Below are positions 16,984 through 25,786 of a DNA stretch of 64,000 nt, in pieces. The notes under the pieces are model-generated. The model saw only the letters and a program-made list of their open reading frames with translations. It did no database searches and had not been told where the DNA came from. The position numbers and the translations under genes are program-made. Origin of the DNA: Bradyrhizobium sp. 190 (GTDB lineage Bacteria; Pseudomonadota; Alphaproteobacteria; Rhizobiales; Xanthobacteraceae). The stretch covers positions 1-64,000 of the forward strand of contig NZ_JADPJL010000024.1 in NCBI RefSeq assembly GCF_023073415.1, read 5' to 3'. Each line of letters starts with the position of its first letter. Position 1 is the stretch's first letter.

Positions 16984-17955
16984 TCATTCGATCGTTCGGC
17001 TCGCACCTAGCAAGATCGATGTCGGGATCTCGATGTCCAGCGCCTTCGCCGTTCTGACATTCACTACGAGTTCGAACTTGGTCGGCTGCTCGACCGGAAG
17101 ATTTGCAGGGCTTTCGCCCCGGAATATCCGGTCAACGTAGGTCGCAAGTCGCAAATAGGTCGCTCGCTGATTGGCTCCGTAACTCAAGAGCCCACCGGCA
17201 TCGCAGTACTCGCTCCAACCGAACATCGATGGCAGCTTTTGATCGATGGCAAATTGCGCAACCTTGACTCGATGCACCATAGTGGCGCCTTCTGGGAACA
17301 CTAGCATCGCGTCCGCACGTGCACTGCTGACTGTGGCTAGCGCTTTGTCCAATTCCCCCGCGCCCACGAACGGAACGTAGATCAGATTGATGCTTAGCTT
17401 TTGGGCTGCCTGTTGGGTGGCATGCCATTCCGCTGGCTCACCGGGATGATCGGTATTTGACAGCACAGCAAGCTTCCGCAATTTCGGAAATATATCTTTC
17501 AACAAATCGACTCGCTTTGCGGCGAGATCGAGTGACAGGAACGTACTGCCCGTAAAATTGCCCCCCGGCCGTGCGAGGCTTTCGACGAGACCGAGTTGCA
17601 CCGGATCGCCGCTAATGGCAAAAAGAACGGGAACTTCAGTTACCGCCCTCATTGCTCGAGTGGCGGGTCCGCTCGACACCACAAGGTCCACCTTGCCGCG
17701 AGTCAATTCGGCCAAGACCGGACGAAGGGCGTCGGGATTGCCGGGCGAATAACGCAGTTCCAGCAATACGTCCTTGCCCTCGACATATCCGCGCTCACGC
17801 AAACCTTCGCGAAATCCATCAACGAAAGGATCGGGTTGCGATTCAGTCGAAACCCAGAAGACGCGGCGAATCCTGGCCGTCTGTTGTGCCCTTGCGGCGA
17901 GCGGCCACGTGAAGGCTGTACTGCCAATCAGAGTAAGGACGTCGCGTCGTCTCAT
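16984..17955 (-). CDS. Orphan ABC_sub_bind periplasmic binding protein (copy D)
   Basis: A 323-residue protein with signal MRRRDVLTLIGSTAFTWPLAARAQ. PF04392-type features: RGKVDLVVSSGPATRAM, VPVLFAISGDPVQLGLVESLARPGGNFTG, and the C-terminus QPTKFELVVNVRTAKALDIEIP ending SRTIE rather than the usual ADxVIE. The start at 17955 uses the conserved MRRRDV. It is the most diverged C-terminus of the set. Orphan periplasmic solute receptor. Confidence 0.88.
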   Translation of the reverse strand: MRRRDVLTLIGSTAFTWPLAARAQQTARIRRVFWVSTESQPDPFVDGFREGLRERGYVEGKDVLLELRYSPGNPDALRPVLAELTRGKVDLVVSSGPATRAMRAVTEVPVLFAISGDPVQLGLVESLARPGGNFTGSTFLSLDLAAKRVDLLKDIFPKLRKLAVLSNTDHPGEPAEWHATQQAAQKLSINLIYVPFVGAGELDKALATVSSARADAMLVFPEGATMVHRVKVAQFAIDQKLPSMFGWSEYCDAGGLLSYGANQRATYLRLATYVDRIFRGESPANLPVEQPTKFELVVNVRTAKALDIEIPTSILLGASRTIE

Positions 17956-18040
17956 GGCCTTTTCATGCATGTGATCACGCAAAATGCCAGTACCAACAAA
18001 TCAACCACAAAAACTGGTGAGTGTCAGAATAACTCATTCT

Positions 18041-18165
18041 AAGGACATGCCCAATGAGACGGGTCAATCGCGTCGTCTTGGTCACGGATCAATCACTTCC
18101 GGTCCACCCCAATAAATAGACATTCTCATCATCTGTCGGACTGTCTCAAACGTGACATAACCGGA
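18041..18165 (+). repeat. Dispersed intergenic repeat, copy 6
   Basis: AAGGACATGCCC, GGGTCAATCGCGTCGTCTTG, TCACTTCCGGTCCACCCCAA, ATAGACATTC and CGGACTGTCTCAAACGTG. It ends 11 bp before the stop of the next binding-protein gene. Confidence 0.75.
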
Positions 18166-18176
18166 CCGTTGCTTGT

Positions 18177-19181
18177 TCACTCAATTACCTTATCGGCACT
18201 CACGAGGAGCCCAGGAGGTACGGAAAGACCCAGTTGCTCGGCTGTCTTGAGGTTGATGGACAACTCAAATTTGGTTACTTGGTAGATCGGGATTTCACCG
18301 GGCTTTGCTCCTCGGAGAATTGCGTCGATATTATTGGCCGCGCGCTTATGCAGTTCGATCAGATCGAAGGAATAGGCCATTAAGCCCCCAGCCTCGACGG
18401 ATTCGGTAAACGTGAAAATCGCCGGAAGCTTCGCGTCGCCGAGCAGCTTGGCGATCAAAGTGCTGTCTTGAAGGACCTGAGGCGAATCGAGGACCATGAC
18501 CGCATTTGCACCGTCGCGGGAGATGCTCTCGACCGCCGCCCGATAGTCTGCTTCGCTGGTACTAAATTCCAGTAAAGACACCGCGAGAGGGAGGCCTGCC
18601 ATTTCAGCAGCTGCGCGGAAAGCGCCTGCGCTCGGCCCATTCCATACTAATCGAAGAGCGAGACAGCCAAGTTTCGACATTGTCGGAACCATCTCGCGCA
18701 ACAGTGCAATCCGCTTTCCATGAATGGACAGACCGGCGTCGATGCTGGCTCCCGTGAAATTGCCGCCCGGGTGAGCCAGACTTTCGGCGAGCCCTTGCTT
18801 AACGGGGTCGCCAGTTATCACTACGATCGGAATACGCGATGTTAGCTTTTTGAAAAAGACTCCGCCAGGGCCAACGACGTGGATGACATCCGGGTTGCTC
18901 CGAACGATTTCCGTCGCCAGGGCTTCGGGGCCGGACGCATTTTGCTCTCGGCCGTAACTTTCGACCTTGAGGTTCTGCCCCTCGATCCACCCCAACCGCC
19001 GAAGCTCCGCGAAAAAAGCTCGGGACTTTTTGCTTTCGCTATGGTCATGCAAGTCCGCGCTTGGCTCTGCTGGGCTGAAGATAGCAAGACGCTTGCTATT
19101 GGTGCTCTGCTGTGCCGCCACAGCGAGCGGCCATGCCACCGCCGCACCGCCAAGAAGACTGATGAAATCGCGCCGTCTCAT
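18177..19181 (-). CDS. Orphan ABC_sub_bind periplasmic binding protein (copy E)
   Basis: A 334-residue protein with signal MRRRDFISLLGGAAVAWPLAVAAQ and PF04392-type fold. It shares most residues with copy F, 250 bp to its right (SKRLAIFSP.EPSADLH, EGQNLKVESYGREQN, KKLTSRIPIVVITGDPVKQG, YQVTKFELSINLKTAEQLGLSVP), so the pair is a recent tandem duplication. The start at 19181 uses MRRRDF; a preceding ATG at 19196 lacks a signal start. Orphan solute receptor. Confidence 0.9.
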   Translation of the reverse strand: MRRRDFISLLGGAAVAWPLAVAAQQSTNSKRLAIFSPAEPSADLHDHSESKKSRAFFAELRRLGWIEGQNLKVESYGREQNASGPEALATEIVRSNPDVIHVVGPGGVFFKKLTSRIPIVVITGDPVKQGLAESLAHPGGNFTGASIDAGLSIHGKRIALLREMVPTMSKLGCLALRLVWNGPSAGAFRAAAEMAGLPLAVSLLEFSTSEADYRAAVESISRDGANAVMVLDSPQVLQDSTLIAKLLGDAKLPAIFTFTESVEAGGLMAYSFDLIELHKRAANNIDAILRGAKPGEIPIYQVTKFELSINLKTAEQLGLSVPPGLLVSADKVIE

Positions 19182-19311
19182 GCAGCCGCCCTCCAAGGAG
19201 GCTCAGGACCACACTAAATCCAGATTGAAGCATACCACATCGCGGCATGGGAGTCTGGGGAGTTGGAGGCGCAAGATGTCGAGCGCGGCAACCCACTATT
19301 CTGGCGTTGCG

Positions 19312-19418
19312 CCATGACCGCTAAGGGTCAAAAGCGCCGCTTTGACCGCCTGCCGTTCACTTCCGGTCTTCCCCTATCAACGGGTCTGTCGGCATTTCGC
19401 AAACGTGCCATCACCGAC
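19312..19418 (+). repeat. Dispersed intergenic repeat, copy 7
   Basis: AAGGGTCAAAAGCGCCGCTT, TTCACTTCCGGTCTTCCCCT and TGTCGGCATTTCGCAAACGT in order. It lies 10 bp beyond the stop of copy F, the same position as copy 6 beside copy E. Confidence 0.75.
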
Positions 19419-19428
19419 CTTTGCTCGT

Positions 19429-20433
19429 TCACTCAATTACCTTATCGGCACTCGCGACGAGCGCGAGAGGGATGGAAAGCCCCAGCTGCTTGGCTGTGTT
19501 GAGATTGATGCACAACTCGAATCTGGTTACTTGGTAGATCGGGATGTCGCCGGGCTTTGCTCCCCGGAGAATTGCGTCGATAGTGTGGGCGGCGCGCTTA
19601 TACAATTCGATCAGGTCGAAGGAGTAAGCCATTAAGCCCCCGGCCTCGACGGCTTCAGGATGAAAAGAAATCGCCGGAAGCTTCGCGTCGCCGAGCAACT
19701 TGGCGATCAAAGCGGCGTTTTGAAAGATCTCAGGCGAATCGACGACCATGACCGCATTTGCACCGTCGCGGGAGATGCTCTCGACCGCCGCCCGATAGTC
19801 TGCTTCGCTGGCACCAAATTCCACCAAAGACACCGCGAGAGGGAGGCCTGCCGCTTCGGCCGCTGCGCGGATTGCGGGGCCTGCGGTTGGCCCATTCCAT
19901 GACAATCGAAGAGCGAGACAGCCAAGTTTCGACATCGTCGGAACCATCTCGCGCAACAGTGCGATCCGTTTTCCATAAATGGATAGACCGGCGTCGACGC
20001 TAACTCCCGTGAAATTGCCGCCCGGGTGAGCCAGACTTTCGGCGATCCCTTGCTTAACGGGGTCGCCAGTTATCACTACGATCGGAATACGCGATGTCAG
20101 CTTTTTGAAGATCACTGCGCCAGGGCCAACGAAGAAGATGACATCCGGGTTGCTCCGAACGATTTCCGCCGCCAGGGCTTCGGGGCCGGACGTGTTTTGC
20201 TCTCGGCCATAACTTTCGACCTTGAGGTTTTGTCCTTCGATCTGCCCCAACCGCCGAAGCTCAGTAAACAAGGCTCGGGAAAATTTACTTCCGCTGTGCC
20301 CGTGCAAGTCCGCGCTTGGCTCTGATGGGCTGAAGATTGCAAGACGCTTGCTGCTAGTGCTCTGCTGTGCCGCCGCAGCGAGCGGCCATGCCAGCGCACC
20401 AAACAGGACACTGAGAAAAGCCCGCCGCGTCAT
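19429..20433 (-). CDS. Orphan ABC_sub_bind periplasmic binding protein (copy F)
   Basis: A 334-residue tandem paralogue of copy E. Signal MTRRAFLSVLFGALAWPLAAAAQ differs from copy E, while the mature part is nearly the same (GREQNTSGPEALAAEIVRSN, KKLTSRIPIVVITGDPVKQG, IPIYQVTRFELCINLNTAKQ). The ATG at 20433 is used, with GGAG 7 bases upstream; a GTG two codons earlier is possible. Differences cluster in the signal peptide and in the lobe around residues 170-200. Confidence 0.9.
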   Translation of the reverse strand: MTRRAFLSVLFGALAWPLAAAAQQSTSSKRLAIFSPSEPSADLHGHSGSKFSRALFTELRRLGQIEGQNLKVESYGREQNTSGPEALAAEIVRSNPDVIFFVGPGAVIFKKLTSRIPIVVITGDPVKQGIAESLAHPGGNFTGVSVDAGLSIYGKRIALLREMVPTMSKLGCLALRLSWNGPTAGPAIRAAAEAAGLPLAVSLVEFGASEADYRAAVESISRDGANAVMVVDSPEIFQNAALIAKLLGDAKLPAISFHPEAVEAGGLMAYSFDLIELYKRAAHTIDAILRGAKPGDIPIYQVTRFELCINLNTAKQLGLSIPLALVASADKVIE

Positions 20434-20787
20434 GGCCACTCCGAGCTTAGGTCAAGGCATCTTACTGGCTTGCGAGCCGCATTCTACTCCTTCTGACCGC
20501 CATCAGTGAGGACGATCCCAGCCCCGCGGCGTTGTGTCCGGCCTAGGGTTGTCATTCCACTGAACGTCGCACTCCAATCAAAAAGCCATCCGACGCCTCT
20601 CCTCAAAGGAATCCAATGTCAGCTCTGGGCGACGCTTTGGCGCCCGAGAATCCGCAGTGGGTCAAAAGCGACGGTCCGGCGATGTCCGCGTTCCTTCCGC
20701 CTTACCCCTGAAAGCCGACATTCTTCGTAAGCGTCGGCATGTCTCAAAGGTGCCACAACCGCACTCATGCGTCGCAGCAGGAGAGCT
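20434..20787. other. Intergenic region with dispersed repeat copy 8
   Basis: Left 200 bp show no gene. The right part is the repeat at 20654-20770, ending 17 bp from the stop of copy G. Confidence 0.55.
20654..20770 (+). repeat. Dispersed intergenic repeat, copy 8
   Basis: CAGTGGGTCAAAAGCGACGG, TTCCGCCTTACCCCTGAAAG, CCGACATTC and GTCGGCATGTCTCAAAGGTG. Full-length copy in the same orientation as the others. Confidence 0.8.
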
Positions 20788-21747
20788 CTATTCGATCACC
20801 TCGTCGGCGTGAACGAGCAACGCGGACGGCAGTTGCAGGCCCAATGGCCGTGCAGCTTTTTGGTTCATGACCAACTCAAATTCGGTTGGGACTTGAACAG
20901 GCAGTTCGGCAGGATTGGCACCGCGCAAGATTCGATCAACATAGGATGCCGCGCCTGCGAAAATCTTCTCGATTTTCACCCCGTACGACATTAGGCCGCC
21001 GGCCTCGCAGAAGATGCGAAGCGGGTAGATCGCCGGTAGCCTGCACTCTGCAACCAGCGCAGTAATCTGGACGCGCCGGACAGAAGTGATCGCATCTGGC
21101 AGAAAAATGAGCCCACTATTCGGCTCATCCTTGAGCGAGCGAATAAGACGATCAATGTCGGAGCTATCGCCGCTCGGTGTCTCAATCGAGGCAATCCCTA
21201 CTTTGCTCGCGACTTCATCAATTGACTTGCGAAACGCTGAAGAATTGTTGCCCGGTTCAGGGTTATATACGATCCCTATGTGCTCGACGTTTGGCGCCGC
21301 TTCCTTGATCAGCGAAACCCATTTGCCACCGAGGGACGGTTCAAATGGCGTAAAACCAGTCACGTTGCCGCCGGGCCTTGAGAAGGTCTCGACGTAACGC
21401 ATGCCGACTGGATCGCTGACCATCGCGAAAACGGTCGGAATGCTAGAATGTTCGGCGTGCAGAGCGGCCATAGAGGTGTTGGTCACTGCGAACAGAACAT
21501 CAGGCTGCAAAGCGAGCAGCTCCCGGGCATATGCCTGTGAGAGATTGGTATCGCCACGAGTTATTCGATACTCGATCTGGAGATTTTGGCCGAGTATCCA
21601 TCCCTTCTCTCTGAGGAAAGTTTCAAGAAAGTCAGCTTGACCTGGCTCGGTATAGAGAATCCCGACACGACGCGCACGGCCTTGAGCGCTCGCGCGGCCG
21701 ACACTAGCGAGCATCGCAAGACCGAGAATGAACTCCCGCCTCCTCAT
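20788..21747 (-). CDS. Orphan ABC_sub_bind periplasmic binding protein (copy G)
   Basis: A 319-residue protein with signal MRRREFILGLAMLASVGRASAQ and PF04392-type fold (LQPDVLFAVTNTSMAAL, SIPTVFAMVSDPVGMRYVETFSRPGGNVTGFTP, C-terminus PTEFELVMNQKAARPLGLQLP..HADEVIE). It is the last and most distant member of the array. The start needs no change. Orphan solute receptor; a repeat copy lies just past its stop. Confidence 0.88.
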   Translation of the reverse strand: MRRREFILGLAMLASVGRASAQGRARRVGILYTEPGQADFLETFLREKGWILGQNLQIEYRITRGDTNLSQAYARELLALQPDVLFAVTNTSMAALHAEHSSIPTVFAMVSDPVGMRYVETFSRPGGNVTGFTPFEPSLGGKWVSLIKEAAPNVEHIGIVYNPEPGNNSSAFRKSIDEVASKVGIASIETPSGDSSDIDRLIRSLKDEPNSGLIFLPDAITSVRRVQITALVAECRLPAIYPLRIFCEAGGLMSYGVKIEKIFAGAASYVDRILRGANPAELPVQVPTEFELVMNQKAARPLGLQLPSALLVHADEVIE

Positions 21748-22391
21748 GCGCCGCCCTTAGACTTCAGATGCGCTAATGGTATCGCGCCGCAGAAAAGGCG
21801 GATAGAGGCTTGTGTCCGCGTTGGTTCATTTTCGACCGATTCAGTCGGTTTTGGCTGCCAGAAAGCGGACCTTAAACGGAGGACGATAAGCATAACGCGC
21901 GTTGAGGTTGGCCAGATGCATGTGAATCCAACTCCCGTTCACGTAGGGCCGCACTGTTTGAACGTTTGATCGCGCCCCCTCCCACATCGATCGACGTCAT
22001 GTTGATGGAGTAGTCGAGTTTTGGTCGCCTCGGCGCGGATCACATCTTTCAACCGAGGCAGAAGTCGGACGGCGCTTCGTTGAGCTTTTTGAAAGCTCGG
22101 AGGGGCTGGCGCTAGTCGCCGCTTCGGCCCAGAACGTCGATCGGATGGTCAGCCTCTCCCGCTCCTATAAGCGCACGGGCTGGACACTGATCATTGGCCT
22201 CAAAGCGCCTACGCGGAGTTCAGCCTTCCCTCAAGATTAGAGCGATCGGCACCCCGTTCAGCACGAGATTTCTTCTGATAGGCCGCAGAAAGTGGCTTGA
22301 GAGTGACACTCGATCTTTGTTCGCAAAACCCCCGCAATTTCTCGAGCACTCAGCTGAAGCTTGAGGGAGCGGATCAGCCGCTACGTGTCTT
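21748..22391. other. No recognisable gene
   Basis: About 640 bp. The left part (21776-21880) has AGCGGAC blocks that may be a decayed repeat. The right part has no frame with visible protein features. It is the boundary between the binding-protein array and the decayed middle region. Confidence 0.4.
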
Positions 22392-22403
22392 TTGGAATAC
22401 CCG

Positions 22404-23114
22404 ATGGATGTTATTGTCTACTATCGCACACGGCCGAGCGACCCTTCCTATTCGGATCAGGCTCTTGAGGAGCAACGAGCTGCCGTCCACAGTTGGCTGA
22501 CCAGTCGTCCCGCCATCATCAAAGCCGAATACATCGAGCCGGAGACAGACGGCTTCTCTCGTCCGCACCTGCGTGACGCGATCGAAGCATGCAAGCAGAC
22601 TGGCGCCACGCTGCTCGTGGGCCGAACTGAAGCTGTCGGCAGCGGTGCACCGTTCTCGCCGCGCATCACGAGTGTTCCTGTCGCATTCGCGCCGAATACT
22701 CCGCGCGACAAGGGCTATATCATCCCGGTCCCTGAGAAGGCTCCTGGTGGACTGACGCTGTACTTTCCGGACCACAGTGACTGGCGCATCATGCCAGTCT
22801 ATCTGTGCAATAGGACCGACCAGGCGATGCGCGACATCGAGGTCGGCACGGTCGGCGTCACGGCCAAGCTGTCCATGAGCACACCAATCGCCGCCGGCAG
22901 CGCGCCTCTTGCAACGACGCCTACCTCACTGACCATCGAACAGCTTGCACCGAATACTGCAGTCCTAATCGATCGCCACGATCCCATGATCGATGGGGAC
23001 TTCATCACGTTCTACGACGTCGCATTCATCGATCAACGGGATCAAAAGCAACTTATTCGCACTGCGATCGGCCCAGGCGGTCCTTTCGCCAAGTTCGTCG
23101 CGGTGGTGGCGTAG
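22404..23114 (+). CDS. Resolvase-like N-terminal domain protein lacking the catalytic serine
   Basis: A 236-residue protein. Residues 1-80 (MDVIVYYRTRPSDPSYS..ALEEQRAAVHSWL, IEPETDGFSRPHLRDAIEAC, ATLLVGRTEAV) follow the strand-helix pattern of serine recombinase catalytic domains, but the Y-x-R-x-S motif reads YYRTR, so the nucleophile is missing. The C-terminal part (about 90-236) is beta-rich, with TLYFPDHSDWRIMPVYLCNR, and matches nothing I recognise. The ATG at 22404 is preferred over a TTG four codons earlier. Function unknown; recombinase activity is unlikely. A lipoprotein gene follows 121 bp downstream. Confidence 0.65.
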   Translation: MDVIVYYRTRPSDPSYSDQALEEQRAAVHSWLTSRPAIIKAEYIEPETDGFSRPHLRDAIEACKQTGATLLVGRTEAVGSGAPFSPRITSVPVAFAPNTPRDKGYIIPVPEKAPGGLTLYFPDHSDWRIMPVYLCNRTDQAMRDIEVGTVGVTAKLSMSTPIAAGSAPLATTPTSLTIEQLAPNTAVLIDRHDPMIDGDFITFYDVAFIDQRDQKQLIRTAIGPGGPFAKFVAVVA

Positions 23115-23235
23115 CAGAGCACGCATCCCTCAACACACCAGTCGTATGCGGTCGTCCATCCAGGACAAAGATCGGCAAGACCCGTTCACGCATCAATCCA
23201 ATTCAATACCTCACCTTGCGGGAGACCAAAGCACT

Positions 23236-23649
23236 ATGAACACCACACTCTCGATAGCGCCCGTCGTTCTACTGGCTTCTCTGCTTGCTGGTTGTGGCGA
23301 GTCAGCGGTCTGCAGCAAGCCGGACGTGCTGGCAACCGTCAAACAGCTGTTCGAGGAAGAGCAGTTCGGGAAGTTCTTGCAGATGCCGCCCGGGATCATT
23401 CTCCTCCAGGAGAAGACCGCGACCTACCTATCCTCGGACAAGCAGACCAATGCCGCCCGGTGCTCGGTCATTGTAACGGTCGATCTGCTTCAGCTCATCA
23501 AAGCCACGCAACCGCTTTCCGACGAGCAAGTCGCCCGAGCCAAACAGAACGCGGTCCACACTGGACAGGAGACCTTCAAGGACAATCTGGTCAACTATAC
23601 GGTCCAGACCCTTGCATCGGGTGAGAGCTACATCACGCTACTGCCTTGA
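23236..23649 (+). CDS. Small predicted lipoprotein
   Basis: A 137-residue protein with signal MNTTLSIAPVVLLASLLAGC; the lipobox LLAGC puts the lipidated Cys at residue 20. The mature domain (PDVLATVKQLFEEEQFGKFL ... SVIVTVDLLQLIKATQPLSDEQ) looks like a small alpha/beta periplasmic fold of unknown function. It may be co-transcribed with the resolvase-like gene upstream. Confidence 0.75.
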   Translation: MNTTLSIAPVVLLASLLAGCGESAVCSKPDVLATVKQLFEEEQFGKFLQMPPGIILLQEKTATYLSSDKQTNAARCSVIVTVDLLQLIKATQPLSDEQVARAKQNAVHTGQETFKDNLVNYTVQTLASGESYITLLP

Positions 23650-24534
23650 GCGAGGTACGTCATCCCTTCTGGGTCGGAGAGGTCTTCACCGACGAGGTTA
23701 TGCGCGGTTGTTCCGGGCCTTCAAAGTCACCACCGACACGCAGACGTATCTCTGCGAATGAATCCGCACGGCGAGATGACCTCGCGAACGGGCTCCTGTC
23801 GCCTGAATACCAGTATGGGCCAGGATATGGGCCGTCAAAGAATCAACTTAGGGAAGCACTGAAAAATAAGGACTTTTCGGCCAGTATGGCGGAGAGGGAG
23901 GGATTCCACACCCGTTCTGAAAAACCGTCAAAAACGACGCAAAAATAAGGCTTTCTCGCCGACCGGCCAGTTGTGCATGTACCACCTATGTGTACCACCT
24001 TTCTGGCCAAGGGAAACTGCCAATACACTTCCAGTTGCGCTTGAGCGATCGCGATCAACTCGACCGCGTTCGTTAACCATCGCCGCCCAAATTTTTTTCG
24101 TCGTAGATCCAATCAATTGAAAAATGAATCCTTTGGCAACGGCGCGGGATCGCCCGGACGCGTTTGACGTCGGCGAAAAGACAACCCAGATCAGGGACAA
24201 GCGCTGGGATGGGACGAGCATGTATGGCTATGTGCGCGCATCTGCGGCTTCCGCTTCAGTTCGCAAAAGGAATTAAGATGAACTGCGACAACAATATTAG
24301 GATCAGAACCATTGAACCGTCCTCTGGATGGGGCCGAAGGCCTTCAGGCTTACCTCGACGGAAGATATCTGTGTGCTTGTCCGTGGTGACAATCGCGCGG
24401 GGAAGTCGTGGTCTCCCATGAGGGGCGCACCAAGGAGGTCTGGCGCCGGTCGAGGTCTGGGTACCAGTGGAAGTCTGAGCGCCGCTCGACGAAGACTGCG
24501 ACTGGATGCTCTGGCTCGCCGCCTGGCTCAGGCG
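23650..24534. other. Decayed stretch without an intact gene
   Basis: About 880 bp. It holds the tRNA-Ser 3' fragment (23887-23906) between two similar blocks reading AAAAATAAGG(A)CTTT at about 23864 and 23941. Open frames at 23646-23948 and on the minus strand at 23928-24221 have no recognisable features. The overall look is of an old integration site. Confidence 0.45.
23887..23906 (-). other. 3' end of a tRNA-Ser gene (possible att site)
   Basis: On the minus strand the 20 bases are GAATCCCTCCCTCTCCGCCA, the T-arm 3' half, acceptor stem and CCA of a bacterial tRNA-Ser. The sequence upstream does not continue as a tRNA. Integrative elements that target tRNA genes leave such 3' fragments as the distal attachment site. 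Confidence 0.6.
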
Positions 24535-24858
24535 GCCGTGCAGAAGGGGAAATTCCCGGTCATCGGGTTTGTCAAAGATCCTTCGGAGGTCGCCGCGCTC
24601 TACCTCGGCAAGAAGGAAGGCAACGACCTCGTCTACATGGGGAAGGGGGGACGGGTTAGTCGCGCACCGTTTCGAGCCAAATCAGGAAGCAACTCGACAC
24701 AGTCGTCAGTCCTAAATCCAAACTCACCAAGCCGGTCAGGAAACCCAAGGCCGCCTGGGTTGAGCCAACCTTCGTGGCGGACGTCGAATACCGCGACATC
24801 ACCTCCGAAGGGCTTTTGCGGGCGAGTTCGTTTAAGGGACTGTCCCGGAAATGGGAGG
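24535..24858 (+). pseudogene. ligD: Fragment of an ATP-dependent DNA ligase (LigD-type OB domain)
   Basis: The first part reads GKFPVIGFVKDPSEVAALYL then GKKEGNDLVYMGKGG; after a frame change near 24640 it continues RKQLDTVVSPKSKLTKPVRK then PTFVADVEYRDITSEGLLR and SSFKGLSR. This is the oligonucleotide-binding domain and tail of LigD-type ligases of bacterial non-homologous end joining. The catalytic nucleotidyltransferase domain and the start are absent, so it is a 5'-truncated, frameshifted remnant. Confidence 0.8.
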
Positions 24859-25001
24859 GGTCAGCGGACCACGCCCTACTGTTCGGCTCCGCCATCTCGA
24901 TCGGGTCCTTCTGTCGTAAGAGGCATTTCGACTCGGTGCCGTGCAAAACAGCGGGTTAGACGGTCCACCGCACCTGCACTGGGCGGCTTAGCGCCCGATC
25001 G

Positions 25002-25026
25002 GGAACTTAAGTTCCTTTGGCTAGTT
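25002..25026. promoter_or_regulatory. EcfG-type promoter, readable on both strands
   Basis: GGAAC-N17-GTT on the plus strand, 35 bp before the gene at 25061. The last element extends to GTTCC, so the minus strand also reads GGAAC-N17-GTT. Confidence 0.7.
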
Positions 25027-25060
25027 CCACATCCCGGGCGTCAAGTGAGGAGGTTGCACC

Positions 25061-25273
25061 ATGCAGGCGGCGATTGATCGCGTAATGCAAGCGTACGGCA
25101 TGATGGTCAGTCTTACACCGGAGCAGGAACGTGATGCCCGGGAAAAGGTCTCCCGGTATCTGGAAAACAAGGGCGACGACGAACACAAGTTGGCCGTGGA
25201 AGGCCTTAAACACTTATTGGGTCATATCCCGAAGCGCCGTCGTGCACCTTCACTTCAGGATTGCGTCAAGTAG
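25061..25273 (+). CDS. Small helical protein, stress-regulated
   Basis: A 70-residue basic-acidic helical protein (MQAAIDRVMQAYGMMVSLTP then EQERDAREKVSRYLENKG). A strong GAGGAGG ribosome site precedes the ATG and an EcfG-type promoter lies 35 bp upstream. Its 3' end overlaps the convergent receiver gene by 24 bp. No family name can be given; short proteins of this kind are common next to receivers in rhizobia. Confidence 0.75.
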   Translation: MQAAIDRVMQAYGMMVSLTPEQERDAREKVSRYLENKGDDEHKLAVEGLKHLLGHIPKRRRAPSLQDCVK

Positions 25274-25594
25274 TTCATTTGGCTGGTAGGGCTTCATAAA
25301 GAAGCGCGCGTCCTGTGGGACGTAGGGCGGTTCGCGGCCGGAGACCATCACGACGTTCAGGTCGGGAAATTTGCGTTTGGCGTATTGCGCCAGTTCGAGG
25401 CCGGACGGTCCTTGGCTGAGTTGTATATCCGTTACCAAAGCACGCAGTTCGGTACCGGTTGACGCCAGCACCAGTTCTGCAGCGTCACCAGAGGCACATT
25501 CCACCACCTCCAGCCCTTCGCCCTTGAGGAGCTCAGCGAGGAACTCACGCTGGAAGGCGTCGTCTTCGACAACAAGGGCTACGAATTTCGACAT
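25250..25594 (-). CDS. Single-domain response regulator
   Basis: A 114-residue receiver: acidic pair E10-D11, phosphoacceptor D56 (ALVTDIQLS), and Lys in FFMKPYQPNE. No output domain. Convergent and overlapping with the small stress gene at 25061-25273, which could give antisense interference between the two transcripts. No partner kinase is adjacent. Confidence 0.88.
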   Translation of the reverse strand: MSKFVALVVEDDAFQREFLAELLKGEGLEVVECASGDAAELVLASTGTELRALVTDIQLSQGPSGLELAQYAKRKFPDLNVVMVSGREPPYVPQDARFFMKPYQPNELLDAILK

Positions 25595-25725
25595 TCACTT
25601 TCTCCAGCCTGTCCAATCGCGGAATGGCGCTTTTGTTCATTTTGAGTTGCAAGACCTACTCGCAGCCGCTGGAGCCACAGATTGTCGCAACCAAACTCGC
25701 GCAAGCTCCTGCGGAGAGGCTCCCA

Positions 25726-25750
25726 GGAACGACCCCGAGGCGGCCGAGTT
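25726..25750 (+). promoter_or_regulatory. EcfG-type promoter of the PRC-barrel gene
   Basis: GGAAC-N17-GTT, 36 bp upstream of the ATG at 25787. Confidence 0.75.
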
Positions 25751-25786
25751 AAGTGGACAAAACCCACTCGTGAGGGAGACGCAACC

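Noticed and set aside
13876..21747. Regularly spaced repeats as a CRISPR array
   Set aside because: The repeats are about 110 bp, diverged and about 1 kb apart with genes between; no short spacers or cas genes.
23646..23948. Open frame overlapping the tRNA-Ser fragment
   Set aside because: It has no ribosome site and runs through the tRNA remnant.
24328..25077. A 249-codon protein spanning the ligase relic
   Set aside because: Only its middle matches the ligase family; the ends are out of frame, so it is not a real fusion.
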